DNA of 64,000 nucleotides from the NCBI RefSeq assembly GCF_004664715.2, contig NC_051072.1:37634142-37698141 (forward strand), in the 5' to 3' direction. Below the pieces are notes generated by a model. The model saw only the letters and a list, made by a program, of their open reading frames with translations. It was not told where the DNA came from and did no database searches. The translations under genes were made by a program, and so were the position numbers. Of this stretch, positions 34,996 through 46,860 are shown in pieces; the first letter of the stretch is position 1; each line of letters starts with the position of its first letter. Source of the stretch: Peromyscus leucopus (lineage: Eukaryota; Chordata; Mammalia; Rodentia; Cricetidae).

Positions 34996-35829
34996 GAAGT
35001 TGAGACCTGAAAACTGTTCTTCACACTAGGATCCACTTTTGGACCAGGGGAAGGACCTTTTTTCCCCTAGCATTTCCTCCAGAGCCATTATGGTATTTGT
35101 GCCTCTAGTCAGAGTCCTACTCACTGCAAACAATTTCACATGTAACTGTGGTTGTATTCATTTCCAGCTTCTTGCATTACTCTTTGAGTGTCTCCCATAA
35201 TGCATTGTATTGGACACCCAGTGCACATAAGTGATGAAGAAGGAAAGAATTCAGAAGTAATTGGTTTGTTTTTGAATGGTCTTGGCTATTACTCCTGCTT
35301 AGAAAAGATGGACGAGACTCCAACGATTCAGGACTCACTGTGCATTGGTTCTTTGAGAGTCTTGAGATTAACAAGCCTCTAGGAAACCCTCAGGAGTCAC
35401 ACTCAAGGTGCAGGTGCAGGTGACAGGAGTGTGATGGGCTGAAGTCGGAAGAGGCGACTTAGGATAAAAGGGGTCATTTTCCTGCTGCTGGGTCTGGAAG
35501 CCAGAAGTCTAAGGTCATGGTTTCAGCACTGCCCTGTTGGCACTGCACTCTATACACTCAATAACACAGCGAGAGCAGAGGTTAAGACGTTTCATCATTA
35601 AGTGGGAAGGGGATTTATTAGACAGGGAGATGTTAGACGCAGAGGTTCCAAGTGAGCGAGAGTGGGTGAGAGATGCAGTGGCTTCAGATTTGGGTGACCG
35701 TGGTGGGCTGCTCTTGCAGCTGAGAGCAGGATTCTGTGTTCCATTGAGTTTGTGAACATGGCTTGGGAGAGGGTTGAGAGCACCCAGTCCCACTGGACAC
35801 TGGAGGCAATGTAGCTGGAGTTCTCTCCA
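34996..35829. other. No gene seen
   Basis: Unique sequence. Opposed frames of 62-115 codons overlap at 35515-35872, none with a domain. Confidence 0.45.
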
Positions 35830-36195
35830 GTCCTGCCTGGGCCCACAGCCGCTCAGACCCAAATAAACACACAGATGCTTATGTTAATTAAAACTGTTTG
35901 GCCTAATGGCTCAGGCTTCTTGCTAGCTAGATCTTACACTTAAATTAACCCATAATTCTTATTTATGTTTAGCCACGTGGCTTGGTACCTTTTCCCAGTT
36001 CTGCCTTCACATCTTGCTTCTCATGGCGGCAGCTGGCAGTGTCTCCTGGCTCAGTCTTCCACTTCCCAGAATTCTCCTCTCTGCTTATCCGGCCTATACT
36101 ATACTTCCTACCTGGCTACTGGCCAATCAGCATTTTATTTATCAGTCAAGCAAAGCACCACATTCACAGCACACAGAAAGACATCCCCAGGAAGG
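35830..36195 (+). mobile_element. Cricetid-like medium repeat, copy 2 of 3
   Basis: The fullest of the three copies. It has 'aaataaacacacagatgctt', 'tggctcaggcttcttgctag', 'ttagccacgtggcttggtac', 'gaattctcctctctgcttat', 'ggccaatcagcattttattt' and 'cagaaagacatccccagg'. Three overlapping forward frames (74-118 codons) fall on it and look like repeat artefacts. Confidence 0.75.
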
Positions 36196-37904
36196 CAACC
36201 CAAGAGAGGACAAATGTTTTCTGCATACATCAGTATGAGAGTCTGATAAACTGCCGGGTGGGAGCCAAGATGGTCAGGACAGATCAAGTCAGGGAATGGG
36301 GAAAACCAGTGAATGTAATCAATGAGCTACATGCCTGAAATAAGCCAAGAAGCCAGGCAATGCTCCTTGGTAGAGTTCCTTAACACACCGTGTTAGAAGA
36401 TTTCATGGTCTAAGAGACTTCCTGGGGAATGTGAAGTCTTCAGACTTTAGATCCAAAACAATTAGCATTCCTGCAAGCACGCACCCTTACTGTGATAACG
36501 TCCTATTTATTTTTCACAGAGGGACAGAATACCCTCCACAGTGTGTATTGTGCTGAATATTTGCTTTATTTTTGTTGGAATCTGTGCAGGGTACACTAGA
36601 TGAATTGACAATTGCTATCCAAAACAAGCAAGGCTTTGGAGTGGGGAGTCTTCCAAGACACACTACCCAATCACCTTTGTCTGTGATTTGAACTCCACTG
36701 TCTTTCTTCCTTGTCCTTTCTGGTGTGTTTTCAGAGGTGAGTCTGATTCATGAGGACTTCAGCACTGTGCAAAATGCAGCAGGCATGCTGCTGATCTCTA
36801 TTCTTGAGCCTGTGGAATCTCCCCATTTATTGACTTCTCTATCTTTGCTAGAAGAAGCCACCACTGGAATACACACTGAGAACACAGGGCTTGGAAGCAT
36901 CTAACTTGGGTTTTGATGCTTTTCAGGAAATGATGATGGCTATCCCTGAAGCCACCTTCCCTCCCTTTATTAATCATGGGCACAGAAAGGCAGGAGAACA
37001 CTGTCTTCTATTGAAGGAGCCATGACATAGCACATTGCTGACTTCCGCTCTCAAGCATAGGACAGTTACAATAACTTTTTATTTAACAGGCTCCTGTCAA
37101 TAATTGTACTTGGCAGTACCTTCCCAATTAAATCACAGAGACCCAGGATGTGCAGCTGTGACAGTTGATGTGCTGTGCTTGAGAGCTTAGAAACTTTAGG
37201 AGAGGAGATTGCACCATCTCATGACTTTTACTGTCTGATGGAGCCCCTTGGCCAGAGTTGGTTTGAAGGGATTTTCCCAATGTGAACAGTGCTAGCCTGA
37301 TACAAATTTCAAAGCAGGAAGATCTTGGGGATGGACACACAGACATGAGACCAACTTTAGAAAGTCGCCTTCCCTCGGTGTTGATTGCCCAGGTTTTCTG
37401 TCTGGATGTGTCTCACACTGATGAGAGAGCCCAGAAAGCAAAGGTATAGAGTCTGAGTACTGGCCAAAGCCTAGGACAAAGACATCTGTGTGGGTCATGG
37501 TTTGCAGCCTCTGGCTTCCTGCAAAGCAGCATGCCACACTGAAGCTTTTGCTCTGGTCACAAGGGAAGGTCACCTTTGAATTTAACCCCCTTCCTCCCAA
37601 ATAACATGTTTTTTTTTTAAAGATTTTTTTCCATAAAGCAAAGGAAGAACAAAAAAATTGTATGTGCTATTGAAGAGCATTCCACTTAACAAAAATCTTC
37701 TAGAAGCAGTTATTTGCTGTTTCCTTTCATGTGAAGCATGTCCTATCAACTGTAGGTGTTGTGAGTTAATTTTAGAGACTATAAATCTAGTGGGGTGGAG
37801 AAGTCGATCCACTTACTTGTCTATGTCCACAAATCCTCTAGAGGATGATGAGGTGGGCAGGGCCCAGGTCCTCCTGACCCTGGGCTGCACCTCTCTGTAG
37901 CTGG
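36196..37904. other. No gene or repeat recognised
   Basis: 1.7 kb unique-looking. Minus-strand frames of 67-102 codons have no domain. Confidence 0.45.
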
Positions 37905-38272
37905 AAGTTTTTTCTGTGTCCCACCGGGTGCTGCAGTCACTCAGACCCAAGTAAACACGTAGAGGCTTATATAAATTATGAACTGGAGGACCTATGGCTC
38001 AAGCTTCTTGTTAGTTAGCTCTTACAATTTAACCTATTTCTATTTATCTATAAGTTGCTATGGGGCATGGCTTACCGGTACTTACACACCCTGTTTCTCC
38101 TGGCAGTGATGGCGTCTCTCCCCATCTGCCTTTCTTCTTTCTGTCTCTCTCCAATTAGAATGTCCTGCCTCACCTTATTCTGCCTCACCATTGGCCAAAC
38201 AGCTTTATTCATCAACCAATCAGAGCGACACATATTCACAGCATCCAAAAAGACATCCCATAGCACCTCTCA
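37905..38272 (+). mobile_element. Cricetid-like medium repeat, copy 3 of 3
   Basis: The most diverged copy: 'cactcagacccaagtaaaca', 'caagcttcttgttagttagc', 'accattggccaaacagcttt', 'catcaaccaatcagagcgac'. A 192-codon forward frame (38055-38633), the longest in the window after the actin, begins here and continues into unique sequence without any domain. Confidence 0.7.
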
Positions 38273-39079
38273 CTTTGTTCCTTCGGGGAGATGGATAGAA
38301 ATTCAGCTCCAGGGTCTTCCAACACCTGCGTGTGCAGCTTTTGCGTTTCAGGTTCATGTTCTCACCATGCCATGCAGCATTCTGCTCAGAGAGGGAAGCT
38401 TAGAGAGAAGAGTGGAACATACGGTAGGGAGAGAAGGAAGCATTGAAGGAGGAAGATGGAGAGAACACAGACAGCGGAGGCTGAGTCTCGCCACCTGTCT
38501 GTGCTTGGCTTTCTGGTTTAAAGATGGAGATGATTGCTATGAGCTCCCTCAGTCTGTCAGGACCGGGGCCCGTGGTAAGGAAAGGAAGGTTCCAGAGAGG
38601 GTTGAATCAGAGTTTACTTTTTGCGTTGGCTGAGTGCTTTCCCTCCATGCTCTGATCCAGGCACTGTACAAACAAAGTGGACCGGGATTTGGGCTGCAGC
38701 CCTTTCAGCACACGTGACAGTCACTTAAGTTAGATTGATTTCAGAAGGATGAGTAAATAGGGAAAAGAAACAGACCAGTGATTGTACAAATATAAACAGA
38801 TCCAGAGCATAAGCAAACTGGTTAAGAACAAAATGTTCTCTTGGTAAGAGGAGCAAAATTATCCTGCGAAACCCTGAAATAGAAAGTAGATCCCTTACTT
38901 AGAGTGAGTCCCAGTGGAAGAACCGTATATTATCTCTTGGTGGAATTTTCCTGGGGCTCACTGTCAAGTTTGAGTAAAGGTTGTGGTTAGGGAAGGAGCA
39001 GACAGGACAGCGTTCTAGAGATGAAGGTAGAAGTAGCTGAGAGAATGGTGTCCACAGCACACCTCAGTCACTCTCACGT
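38273..39079. other. No gene recognised
   Basis: The tail of the 192-codon frame lies here. There is no poly-A signal, splice site pattern or codon bias that would support it. Confidence 0.45.
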
Positions 39080-39250
39080 GTTGGTGTATTTAATTATGAA
39101 TATGTAGAGTCCCAACCCTGCAGTGTAGAATTATTAGCCTTATTTTGTGAATGAGGAACTTCAAGTTCAGAGTGGTTAAAGGTTACATTGTCGGTATGTT
39201 TCAAGTCCTAGCTTGGGTTTCCGAATTCATGTTCTGCCTTAAGGATTATT
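39080..39250 (-). mobile_element. MIR SINE, antisense
   Basis: 'attattagccttattttgtg', 'aatgaggaacttcaagttca', 'gagtggttaaaggttacatt' and 'gcttgggtttccgaattcat' keep reversed MIR order. Confidence 0.85.
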
Positions 39251-39274
39251 CTGCCCCGAGAAGCTTCGAAACAA

Positions 39275-39405
39275 GAATTGGAAAGAAGGAAAGAAGGAAG
39301 AGAGGAAGGAAGAAAGAGAGGGAGGGAGGAAGGAAGGAAGGGAAGGAAGGAAGGAGGGAGAGAAGCTGGAGAGAGGTAGAGAAGAAGGGAAAGACATGGG
39401 AGAGC
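39275..39405. repeat. GA-rich (GGAA)n polypurine tract
   Basis: An imperfect GGAA/GAAA/GGGA purine run of about 130 bases with almost no pyrimidines. Confidence 0.9.
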
Positions 39406-40089
39406 TGGAATCTGGGGGTGTCTTGGGTATCTTGAGATATGTGACTTACATTCTGCTCTTCATCTGTACAAGTTTTTTTTTTTTTTTAAAGAACCAGTTA
39501 GAAGAAGGCTCTGAAGTGCAAGCATATTAAAATCTAGTAAAACACAAGAGGCCTTGTCACATTTTGTCTGGCAAAGAATGTGGGGATAGCAGCTATGTGG
39601 CAGAGGGTGACATTAGCTCATGATGTATTAGGGTGTCCTCCATATTTCCACACCTGCTCATCAACATCATCTTGAATGCCACGTCCCTTATCCTAGCATT
39701 TTGTTGCTTTGTCTCATCCCTCTGGACAGCTGTGACCTTTCTTCTTCCTTCTGGGACTGGGTGTGGTGAGTCTGATTTCTCCGTGTCTTTTGTATGTCTT
39801 TGTCTCAACTAGTGACCCCTTCAGGGAAAGAAGCATTTTACTCCCTTTGAGGACTTATATTGCACATACATTATGAGAAGTGCTAAATGATATGTGTGGA
39901 ACTGATAGGAGAAACTAAGTGTAGCTGTGAAGAGAGCCAGTCCCTGAGTCAATAGTTGGAGCCTGAGAAAGGTCATGTACTGGTTTGGGTTAAGACTTCA
40001 AACACTTGATGCTACTTTAGCTTCAAGCCTTCCTTTCTCTTCCCTCTTGGAGTCTCTGGAATTGGGGAGATAATACTATTTATTCCCAA
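39406..40089. other. No gene; T-run near 39474-39487
   Basis: Unique apart from the homopolymer. Confidence 0.45.
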
Positions 40090-40188
40090 GTTGGGATATA
40101 GCTTTGTGGTGGAGTGGTAGGTGGTAGGTGCAGCCTAGCCTAGCACGAGGCTTTGGGTTTGACCCACAGAACTGCAAAAAAGAAGAGA
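40090..40188 (+). mobile_element. ID-like SINE, diverged
   Basis: 'ttgggatatagctttgtggt', 'agcctagcacgaggctttgg' and 'gtttgacccacagaactgc' precede an A-rich tail. A GTGGTAG motif is duplicated inside. Confidence 0.65.
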
Positions 40189-40635
40189 AATATTAAGGGG
40201 ACATGGAGGAAGGGGAGAGAAAAATAACACATGTTGTTGAGATGTGTTTAAATCCAGAAATGTTTAAATTGGATTTTCTTGATTACTGGAGAACAATAAC
40301 TTTTGAACAACATTTTGGGGGCAAAACCAGAGTAAAATAACAAGAACAACAAAACTCTGGTGTGTACTCCATAGACACATCGCTCTTGTGTGTGCTCCGT
40401 AGGCACATTGCCCGGTTTTGAATTTTGATAGCATGGCTCTGGGATTTGTTATAAAGGTCATTCACCCTCTTTCACTCCTTTGATGTTTCTCAGGTCCATG
40501 GAACAAAACTTCTTCCTCCTTCCAGACAAGTCCCTGCTGAACAAGGCTCACCCTCCCTTGAAACCATACTTGGTGCAGAATGCACATGCCTGGTGGCATC
40601 TCACTCCAATTCCTGATTTCCTTAATAATATATTC
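40189..40635. other. No gene recognised
   Basis: Unique. A near-duplicate 'tgtgtactccatagacacat' / 'tgtgtgctccgtaggcacat' pair lies at about 40360-40410. Confidence 0.45.
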
Positions 40636-40738
40636 AAGGCATGGCGTTGGGGGGGGGCTATCATTTTAGTACTGGAAAGTGGAGGTTGGAGGATACCAAG
40701 TTCAAGGCTAGCCTGGGCTACAACTTAAAAAACCACAA
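40636..40738 (+). mobile_element. Truncated B1-like SINE
   Basis: 'aaggcatggcgttggggggg', 'caagttcaaggctagcctgg' and 'gctacaacttaaaaaacc' match a sense B1 lacking its 3' third. Confidence 0.65.
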
Positions 40739-41074
40739 GGCACCTCTTTTGCTGGCTGGAAAGCTATGTAGGGGCTAAATAGCTCCAACTTTGCTAAGAG
40801 AAAAATTGTCACAAATACTCTGACTCTAACTCTTAGCGTTACTGGGATTCTGTTAAAGTCATCAGTAGAGACTGGGGACAGGACCGACTGGGGGCCTCGA
40901 CCCTCTCTGATGAGCCTTCCTTTTCTTCTTCTGAAGGGGATGTGCGGAGGAGTAACAACCAAATGATGGCTGGTAGCAACATCAGTGCCAATAATTAAGG
41001 GTAAGGAAGAGTTGACCTGTGGAGTGGATGAAAAGAACCCATACAGACACATGTGTCTATGTTTTTTTCACTTA

Positions 41075-41078
<4 letters not shown>

Positions 41079-41164
<86 letters not shown>
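41079..41164. repeat. Compound (TG)18(GA)25 microsatellite
   Basis: A pure TG run passes directly into a pure GA run at about 41115. Confidence 0.97.
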
Positions 41165-41166
<2 letters not shown>

Positions 41167-41302
41167 TTGAAAGGGAGAGAGGTGGGGTAGAGCTCAGGGA
41201 GTAATTTCTAAGAGTCAATCTTCTCCATCCACTATATGGGTATGGGAATAAAACTCAGGCAACAAATGCTTTTGCCCACTGAGTCAACCCCTGTGTCTAC
41301 AC
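41079..41302 (-). mobile_element. B3-type SINE, antisense, with TG/GA tail
   Basis: After the compound microsatellite come 'gagtcaatcttctccatcca', 'gggaataaaactcaggc' and 'tttgcccactgagtcaaccc', a reversed B3-type head. The tail expanded into the repeats. Confidence 0.7.
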
Positions 41303-41454
41303 AGGCAAATGGAAAGTTGAGGTGGGGACTAGGGGCTCTATAGGGCAGATGAGATCCTTAGTCTCCCCCTAAACAGCCTCACCTCTTTTTATTCCTCTTT
41401 ATTTGCCCCTTCCCCATAGTAGGAACACAGTGCGTTTATATTTTTTGGTCAAAC

Positions 41455-41905
41455 TGTTAGGTAGCTAGTTAGACGTTAGCAGGCTTGAAGATCACTGAGT
41501 ATGGCTCTCTCTTCTACCACCAGCAGTTGTAAAACCAGGTATGGAAACTGCAGGACTCTTGACTACTGGTCAACGGAACGGGAACTGAGCCTTATATTTG
41601 GCCCTTGGAAGAGACCTACCATTCTAAACTGCACAGGAGAGCAGAAGATTGCTATCTAGCCAGAACAAAGGCATACCATTGTCTCCTCCCTCAGAGTTCA
41701 TCCAAGAGGGCCTGCCAATCACCCCAACAGGAGCTGTTGCCCAAGGAATCTATTTCAGAGGCTTTGACACTCTAAAGCCCAACCACGCTCGTGGGGACAG
41801 TGGTTCTTTTGGCCACTGTCTACCCTCACCCTTTTAATAAACCCCGTCTTCTACACCCCACACTATGTCTCATCGGGATTCCACTTCGTGGGGATCATAA
41901 AGACC
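41455..41905 (+). mobile_element. LTR-like segment (candidate)
   Basis: A single AATAAA near 41836 sits in 'cttttaataaaccccgtctt', followed by a C/T-rich stretch and 'tctcatcgggattccacttc', which looks like an R/U5 boundary. No poly-A tail, partner LTR or internal region is seen. Confidence 0.4.
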
Positions 41906-42305
41906 AGGAAACTGAGAAGAAAGCAGAGTGAGATCCTAGTAACGAAAGTATTTTGAGGTTTTGTCTGACCCTCAGTGACTCTCTCTCTCCCTTTGCAGGC
42001 CTGCAGCTCGAATCTTTCGTCCTCTGGCTCTTCCTGGTTGATCTCTGTCTTGATTTCTCACAGACCTGGGTCTTTTATGTCTCCCCTGACTCACTCTCCA
42101 CTTCCAACCTCACGGTTCCTGCCCCTCTCTTCTCCTCTCTTCCCTCTGTCTTGTTTAGTCCCCTCTCTCCTCTCCCCTCCCCTTCCTTCCCCTCCTCCCC
42201 ACTCTGTGGCAGTCTCAAATTTGCTAAGATGAATTTTTTTTCAGTAGACATTTTGTTGTATTTTACATAACAGACACCCCTCCCCCACCCCAGCCATGAA
42301 GTAAC

Positions 42306-42390
42306 GTAACAGGTATCTGGGATGTAGCCCAGTGGTACCAGGCCTGCTTAGCATGTGCAAGGCCCTGGGGGCCATCCCCAGAACCATGTA
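42306..42390 (+). mobile_element. ID SINE
   Basis: 'ctgggatgtagcccagtggt', 'gcttagcatgtgcaaggccc' and 'gccatccccagaacc' are the ID core, slightly expanded by two extra bases. Confidence 0.85.
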
Positions 42391-42430
42391 TATCTAGTGA
42401 AATCTCTCCCAGAATGCATCTGGACTTGTT

Positions 42431-42432
<2 letters not shown>

Positions 42433-42482
<50 letters not shown>
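42433..42482. repeat. (TC)25 microsatellite
   Basis: A pure TC run 40 bases after the ID body. Confidence 0.98.
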
Positions 42483-42488
<6 letters not shown>

Positions 42489-42804
42489 AAAATTAAAACA
42501 CAGACACCACCACTACCCAAACAAAAACTATTATATTCGTATTATGTCTCTATAGATATATGCTCTGAAGTAAATGGTGTTATCCCCACTTCCAGGTTTA
42601 GAGACGAACACAGAAAAAGTTATTTTGAAGTTGAGGACAGAGCCAGGGAGGGTCTGGAAACCTGCCTTTCCCAGGAGGTATGGGCTCTCTGTGAGACAGA
42701 GGCAAAACCGGAACCAGAAGGGCTCTGGGCTGGGGCACCCACGGTGGGGGTAGGGCAACAGATGGGTGCTTTCACTCTGAAGCTAAACTCTAGCAAGGGG
42801 GAAA

Positions 42805-42806
<2 letters not shown>

Positions 42807-42846
<40 letters not shown>
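42807..42846. repeat. Poly-T, 40 bases
   Basis: The longest homopolymer in the window. No recognisable retroelement body follows on its right, as would be expected for a reversed poly-A tail. Confidence 0.97.
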
Positions 42847-42847
<1 letters not shown>

Positions 42848-45559
42848 AGAAAATTATGAATTCAACTTATCACCCGCAGCAGTAGCTACAGGAGTATTGC
42901 GGGAAAAGGTCTTGTACCCTCAGGAAGACTGAGAGAAGAAAATCAAGGCACCAGGCGAGTGAAATGTCTGATGGGTCATGACCCCTGGTCACCCCTGCCC
43001 ACTTCCTGCAGAAGAGGCTGGGTGGCTGAGAGCCCACTGTTTGCCTTCTGAAACCGTGAATTGAGCAAGGCTGCACTCGGAAGCCAGTGGGGAGATGTGG
43101 GTATCACAAAGCTCTCCAGAAAGCCCGATGCTGACTACACAAAGCTTCTATTGTTTAGGAAAGGCAACGGCTTCAGACTACCTTGCCAGTGTCTCCCTGA
43201 CCTTTTGGCGGGCCTGAGGGCTTGGAGGGGCTAAGTGAGGAATGCTGTGTGCTGATGGATGTTCCAAAACCAGTTCCTGTGTGCAGAGACTGATTTGATT
43301 TTTAAGCTGCTAGATTTTGGCCTTCTTTTTATTTTTGTTTCTGTGATGTGCCACGTGTACCATTTGTACATCGGACCGTAGCAGAGATGTCAAAATATCC
43401 GCATTGTGGATCTGAGACTAAAACTGGAGACTGAGACAGAAGGAGGCGTGGTTGATCATCAGAGATAAAAGAGGGTGTGGGGGAAGGGACGAAGAAAGAA
43501 GTGAGTCCCAGGCCCCCCAGCGTGACTGAGGTGGGGCTCGGACCCTCCACGGTCCCCTCGATTGCAGCTGCCAGACAGATGACTGTAACCCAGACACAGG
43601 CCTGTGTAGGGTGCCCCCCCCCCCGTCCCGCCCTCCCTCCCCATTCTTCCCCGCCACATGTGTGCATTCATTTTCTTGGCTGAGCATTTGGGATTTTCCT
43701 ATTGTCATGGTTCTTTGAGGCTGGCTTCGCTCCCCTTGATTGTTAGAGGATTGCCTTAAAAGACCATTTTATTATACCAGTGCCGCAGATTTTTCTGAAA
43801 CAAGAGTCTTAGAAATGAGGGAGATGGTTGGGACAGGGAATCGTGGGTGGTCGGCCTCTCTGCCGAAGGTCACTGAGCGAGGCTTGAGACAGCCGCAGGT
43901 GAGAGCTGGCAGCCTGGTTGCAATATTCCAGGGCTTAATCATACATGCTTGTCCCAAGTGCCCAATGCAACTACCCAGGCCACCACATCCTTTGGAGAGG
44001 ATGACCCACCTTGTGGCATGGAAGGGGATTGCATTTAAGACTTATGGGTAGTGTCTGCTGGTGTCTTTCCCGTTTCCCTTATCACAGAGGACTGGTTGGA
44101 ATTCTGAGTCTGTTTTCACTTACCTTCAGACAGCATTCACAAAACTGATTCCCAAGGCAGCTAACTCATTTCTATTTTAGGCCAAAGGCGCCTTGATTTA
44201 CTTGGGAGATTTTTCCCCCCCTCTGGCAGGGCCTGGGGTTAGGTCTGTGTCTCTGTAAGCTGGAAGAAAGAGTGATACTTTCTACCCTACCTGGTTCACT
44301 AATGTCCCTTCAGTGATGGATCTGGTGATGGCGGAGAGAAACACTGCCTTCAGATCCGGTCCTAACACTCAAGGGCAGCTGGAGGTGCACATCTGTGTGT
44401 CTAAATATTTCACACTCATTGCCAAATGATGTCCAATTCAGGCAGGCTGCCTGTGAGGAGCCCTGGAGCCTGTCTCTCAGCCTGGAAGCTAGTTCCCTCG
44501 AAAGTGAAGGAGTGTTCTCTCCCAGGGAACAGCCCTACTTTTGTGAGTTGAACATACTTTTGCTGGGTGAGGTGGAAGCTGAGTCTATGCCTAGGATGAC
44601 TGATAGGTCACTGGAGCCGTCTGAACACAGGATGCAGACCATGGAACCCAGACAAGCTCCCACTAATACATCTCATGTGGAAAATCTGGATTTTTAAGTG
44701 GTTCTGAGAACCTCCCAAAGTGATGCCAACGAAGCAGAAGAAAAGGGAAAATTCACTTGCAAATCTTTTTCTTTCCCTCAGCTTCAAGCAAAAGGCCGCG
44801 GCAGAGGCTGCGACCTTCTTTTTCCTCTCCCGATACTCAGCACCCCCATACGTGAGAGCTCTCAGTCACTAGGTATATCCATCAGTGGCCCCTCTGCGTC
44901 CCTCCCCACCTCTACCTCCCTTTTCCTTAATTTCCCCTATTCAATCAGTTGGCAAACTTTCTGGAAATGTCCTTTTGAGATCCTGAAACAAAACAGAACA
45001 ACAACAAAATCCCTCTTGGGGGCTTGGGGTTTAAGCAGTTGAGTGGGAGTCTTCTAAAATACAAGGTCCTGACTGGAGTCCTGGGCCTGGCTCTTAGATG
45101 CTCCTCCTCCTTCACACTTCTCAGCAAGCCTGAATCAGCCTGAGGGGATTCTGTATGGTCCAGGAGTGAGCCAGTGCAGTTAAAGGGAGCAGGGCAGCCA
45201 ATATGAGGGAGAGGCCGCGAGGCCGGAGCCTAGCTTGGAGGGATGTGACAATTGGCTTGAAGGTTGGAGAGCGCCCAAAGCCAGGAAATAGGAAAAACAA
45301 GGTCACAGATGCTCATGTAACTCTGGAAGGTTCCCAGCCCTGTGACACCACTGACGACTTGGTCCTGTTTCTCACTGTTTCAGTCAAGGACATGAGACTT
45401 CTAGGTAGAGTGGACATATGTAAGGGACAGCGACCAACGGACCTCTCCCTGATTTCCAGGAAAACGTTTAATAAATACAAGAAGTCAGAAGACTTACCCA
45501 AAATCTAGTAACAAAGACTACGTTTCTGAAGAGCTAAAAAGAACGTTGAGATGGTTTGC
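42847..45559. other. 2.7 kb unique sequence, no gene
   Basis: The longest nearly SINE-free stretch in the middle of the window. A C11 run (43614-43624) lies inside a set of overlapping minus frames (43329-43708). Frames of 100 and 114 codons at 44395-45042 follow each other but have no domain. Confidence 0.45.
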
Positions 45560-45935
45560 CACTATCCATCCATCCTGCCCCAACTCACCCAACCTGATCC
45601 CTTGTATTCCCATACCTCCATTCTCCACCCACTTCACTCCAAGTTTACCCAGGAGATCTCATCTATTTCCCTTTCCCAGAGAAATCCATGTGTTTCTCTT
45701 TGGGCCCTCCTTGTTACCTAGCTTCTCTGGGGCTGTGGATTGTAGCCTGGTTATCTTTTACTTTACAGCTAATATCCACTTATGAGTGATATACCGTGCT
45801 TGTCTCTCTGGGTCTGGGTTACTTCACTCAGGATGATTATTTTGTAGTTCCATCCATTTGCCTTCAAAATTTCCTGATGTCATTGTTTGTATTACTGCTG
45901 AGTAATACTCCATTGCATAGATGTGCTTCTTAATA
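45560..45935 (-). mobile_element. L1 ORF2 3' end, antisense
   Basis: 'gggtctgggttacttcactc', 'ccatccatttgccttcaaaa' and 'gagtaatactccattgcat' are the standard reversed end of L1 ORF2. The C/T-rich left part matches L1 3' UTR. Confidence 0.85.
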
Positions 45936-46569
45936 TGTTTTTATTTTCTAAAAATATAGCTAAAATAAGTGACTATGGTTGATTAGTTCTAAAGAGTAGA
46001 AGGCATCCGTATTAGAAGAATCAGTGGAAATCCTTCAGATTTCCTTTGGTGGATGGATTATGTGAGTTATCTACACCCTGTAGTCCTGTTAGACCCATAC
46101 CACATTCTGAATTGTACTCCTCAGAAAGGTCTGTTATTTCAGCATGCTTTAAAGCATATGTTTCCTTTCTAAATCTGCAAGCCCTAATATTACTGGATAT
46201 GGAAATAAAGAATTTTAAATGTCAACAGTTTCTCTCATTGTATTTGCAAAGAGAACAGACTCCACCAATGTGTATGGTTGAAGCTTTAAATGTTCCAAGC
46301 AAGTGTTCACTTCCAACGGAAGTTCTGTTCTGTATGCCTGATGGAGTCACTGGAAACATGTGTCTCTCAGCTGGTCATTTCCCTCCAGGGACGCCCTTGT
46401 GGGGAGTGAAGAAGCCCTGAATGAGTGAAGTCCTGAGTGAATGTGTGCAGTTATGTGGACACAGTCATGCCAAAGAGCCCAGAGCCCAGACTCAGAAAGA
46501 AATAGCAAAGCCTTCCTCCTACCCCTTGGCACGATGCTCCATGAGAAATGTCAAAGCCTTCCTCTGATC
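45936..46569. other. No gene recognised
   Basis: A 124-codon forward frame (46046-46420) has a mixed composition, but I recognise no domain and it has no close Kozak or poly-A support. It is the least artefactual-looking of the rejected frames. Confidence 0.4.
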
Positions 46570-46860
46570 CATGTGTGATGTTGATAGTGTGTCTGGAAAA
46601 TGTCCACCATTGCTTTCTCATCCTGGATGTTTATGGCCTGAAGACTGTTCCTACACAGACTGCTCCTGCTGAGATAAGCTAAACCTGCCTCCTTGCTTGT
46701 CTGTGTGCAATAACCCTGTCTCCTTGTTCAACTGTGTGCCGAACTGCCTCTCTGTTCAGTGAACTTGTGGTTGCTGAGGCCTCTCCAGCAGAGAACTCAG
46801 TCTACCCGACCCTGGCTTTGCTTTCTGTGTGTTCCTCTGTGTTTGTCATCCCCACCCCAT
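46570..46860 (+). mobile_element. LTR-like segment (candidate)
   Basis: 'cttgtctgtgtgcaataacc' with 'ctgtctccttgttcaac' and 'gaactgcctctctgttcag' resembles the R/U5 part of a rodent retroviral LTR. The poly-A signal is degenerate (GCAATAAC). No boundaries are clear. Confidence 0.35.

Noticed and set aside
38055..38633. 192-codon forward frame
   Set aside because: It starts in repeat copy 3 and runs into unique sequence. It has no domain, and its hydrophobic start is shared with the other repeat copies.
41455..41905. Idea of an intact endogenous retrovirus linking the LTR-like segments at 41455 and 46570
   Set aside because: The two segments do not resemble each other, and the 4.7 kb between them shows no gag, pol or env reading frame and includes an unrelated L1.
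43329..43708. Overlapping minus-strand frames of 70-112 codons
   Set aside because: Three frames overlap around a C11 run. None has a domain or codon bias, and they arise from GC-rich sequence with few stops.
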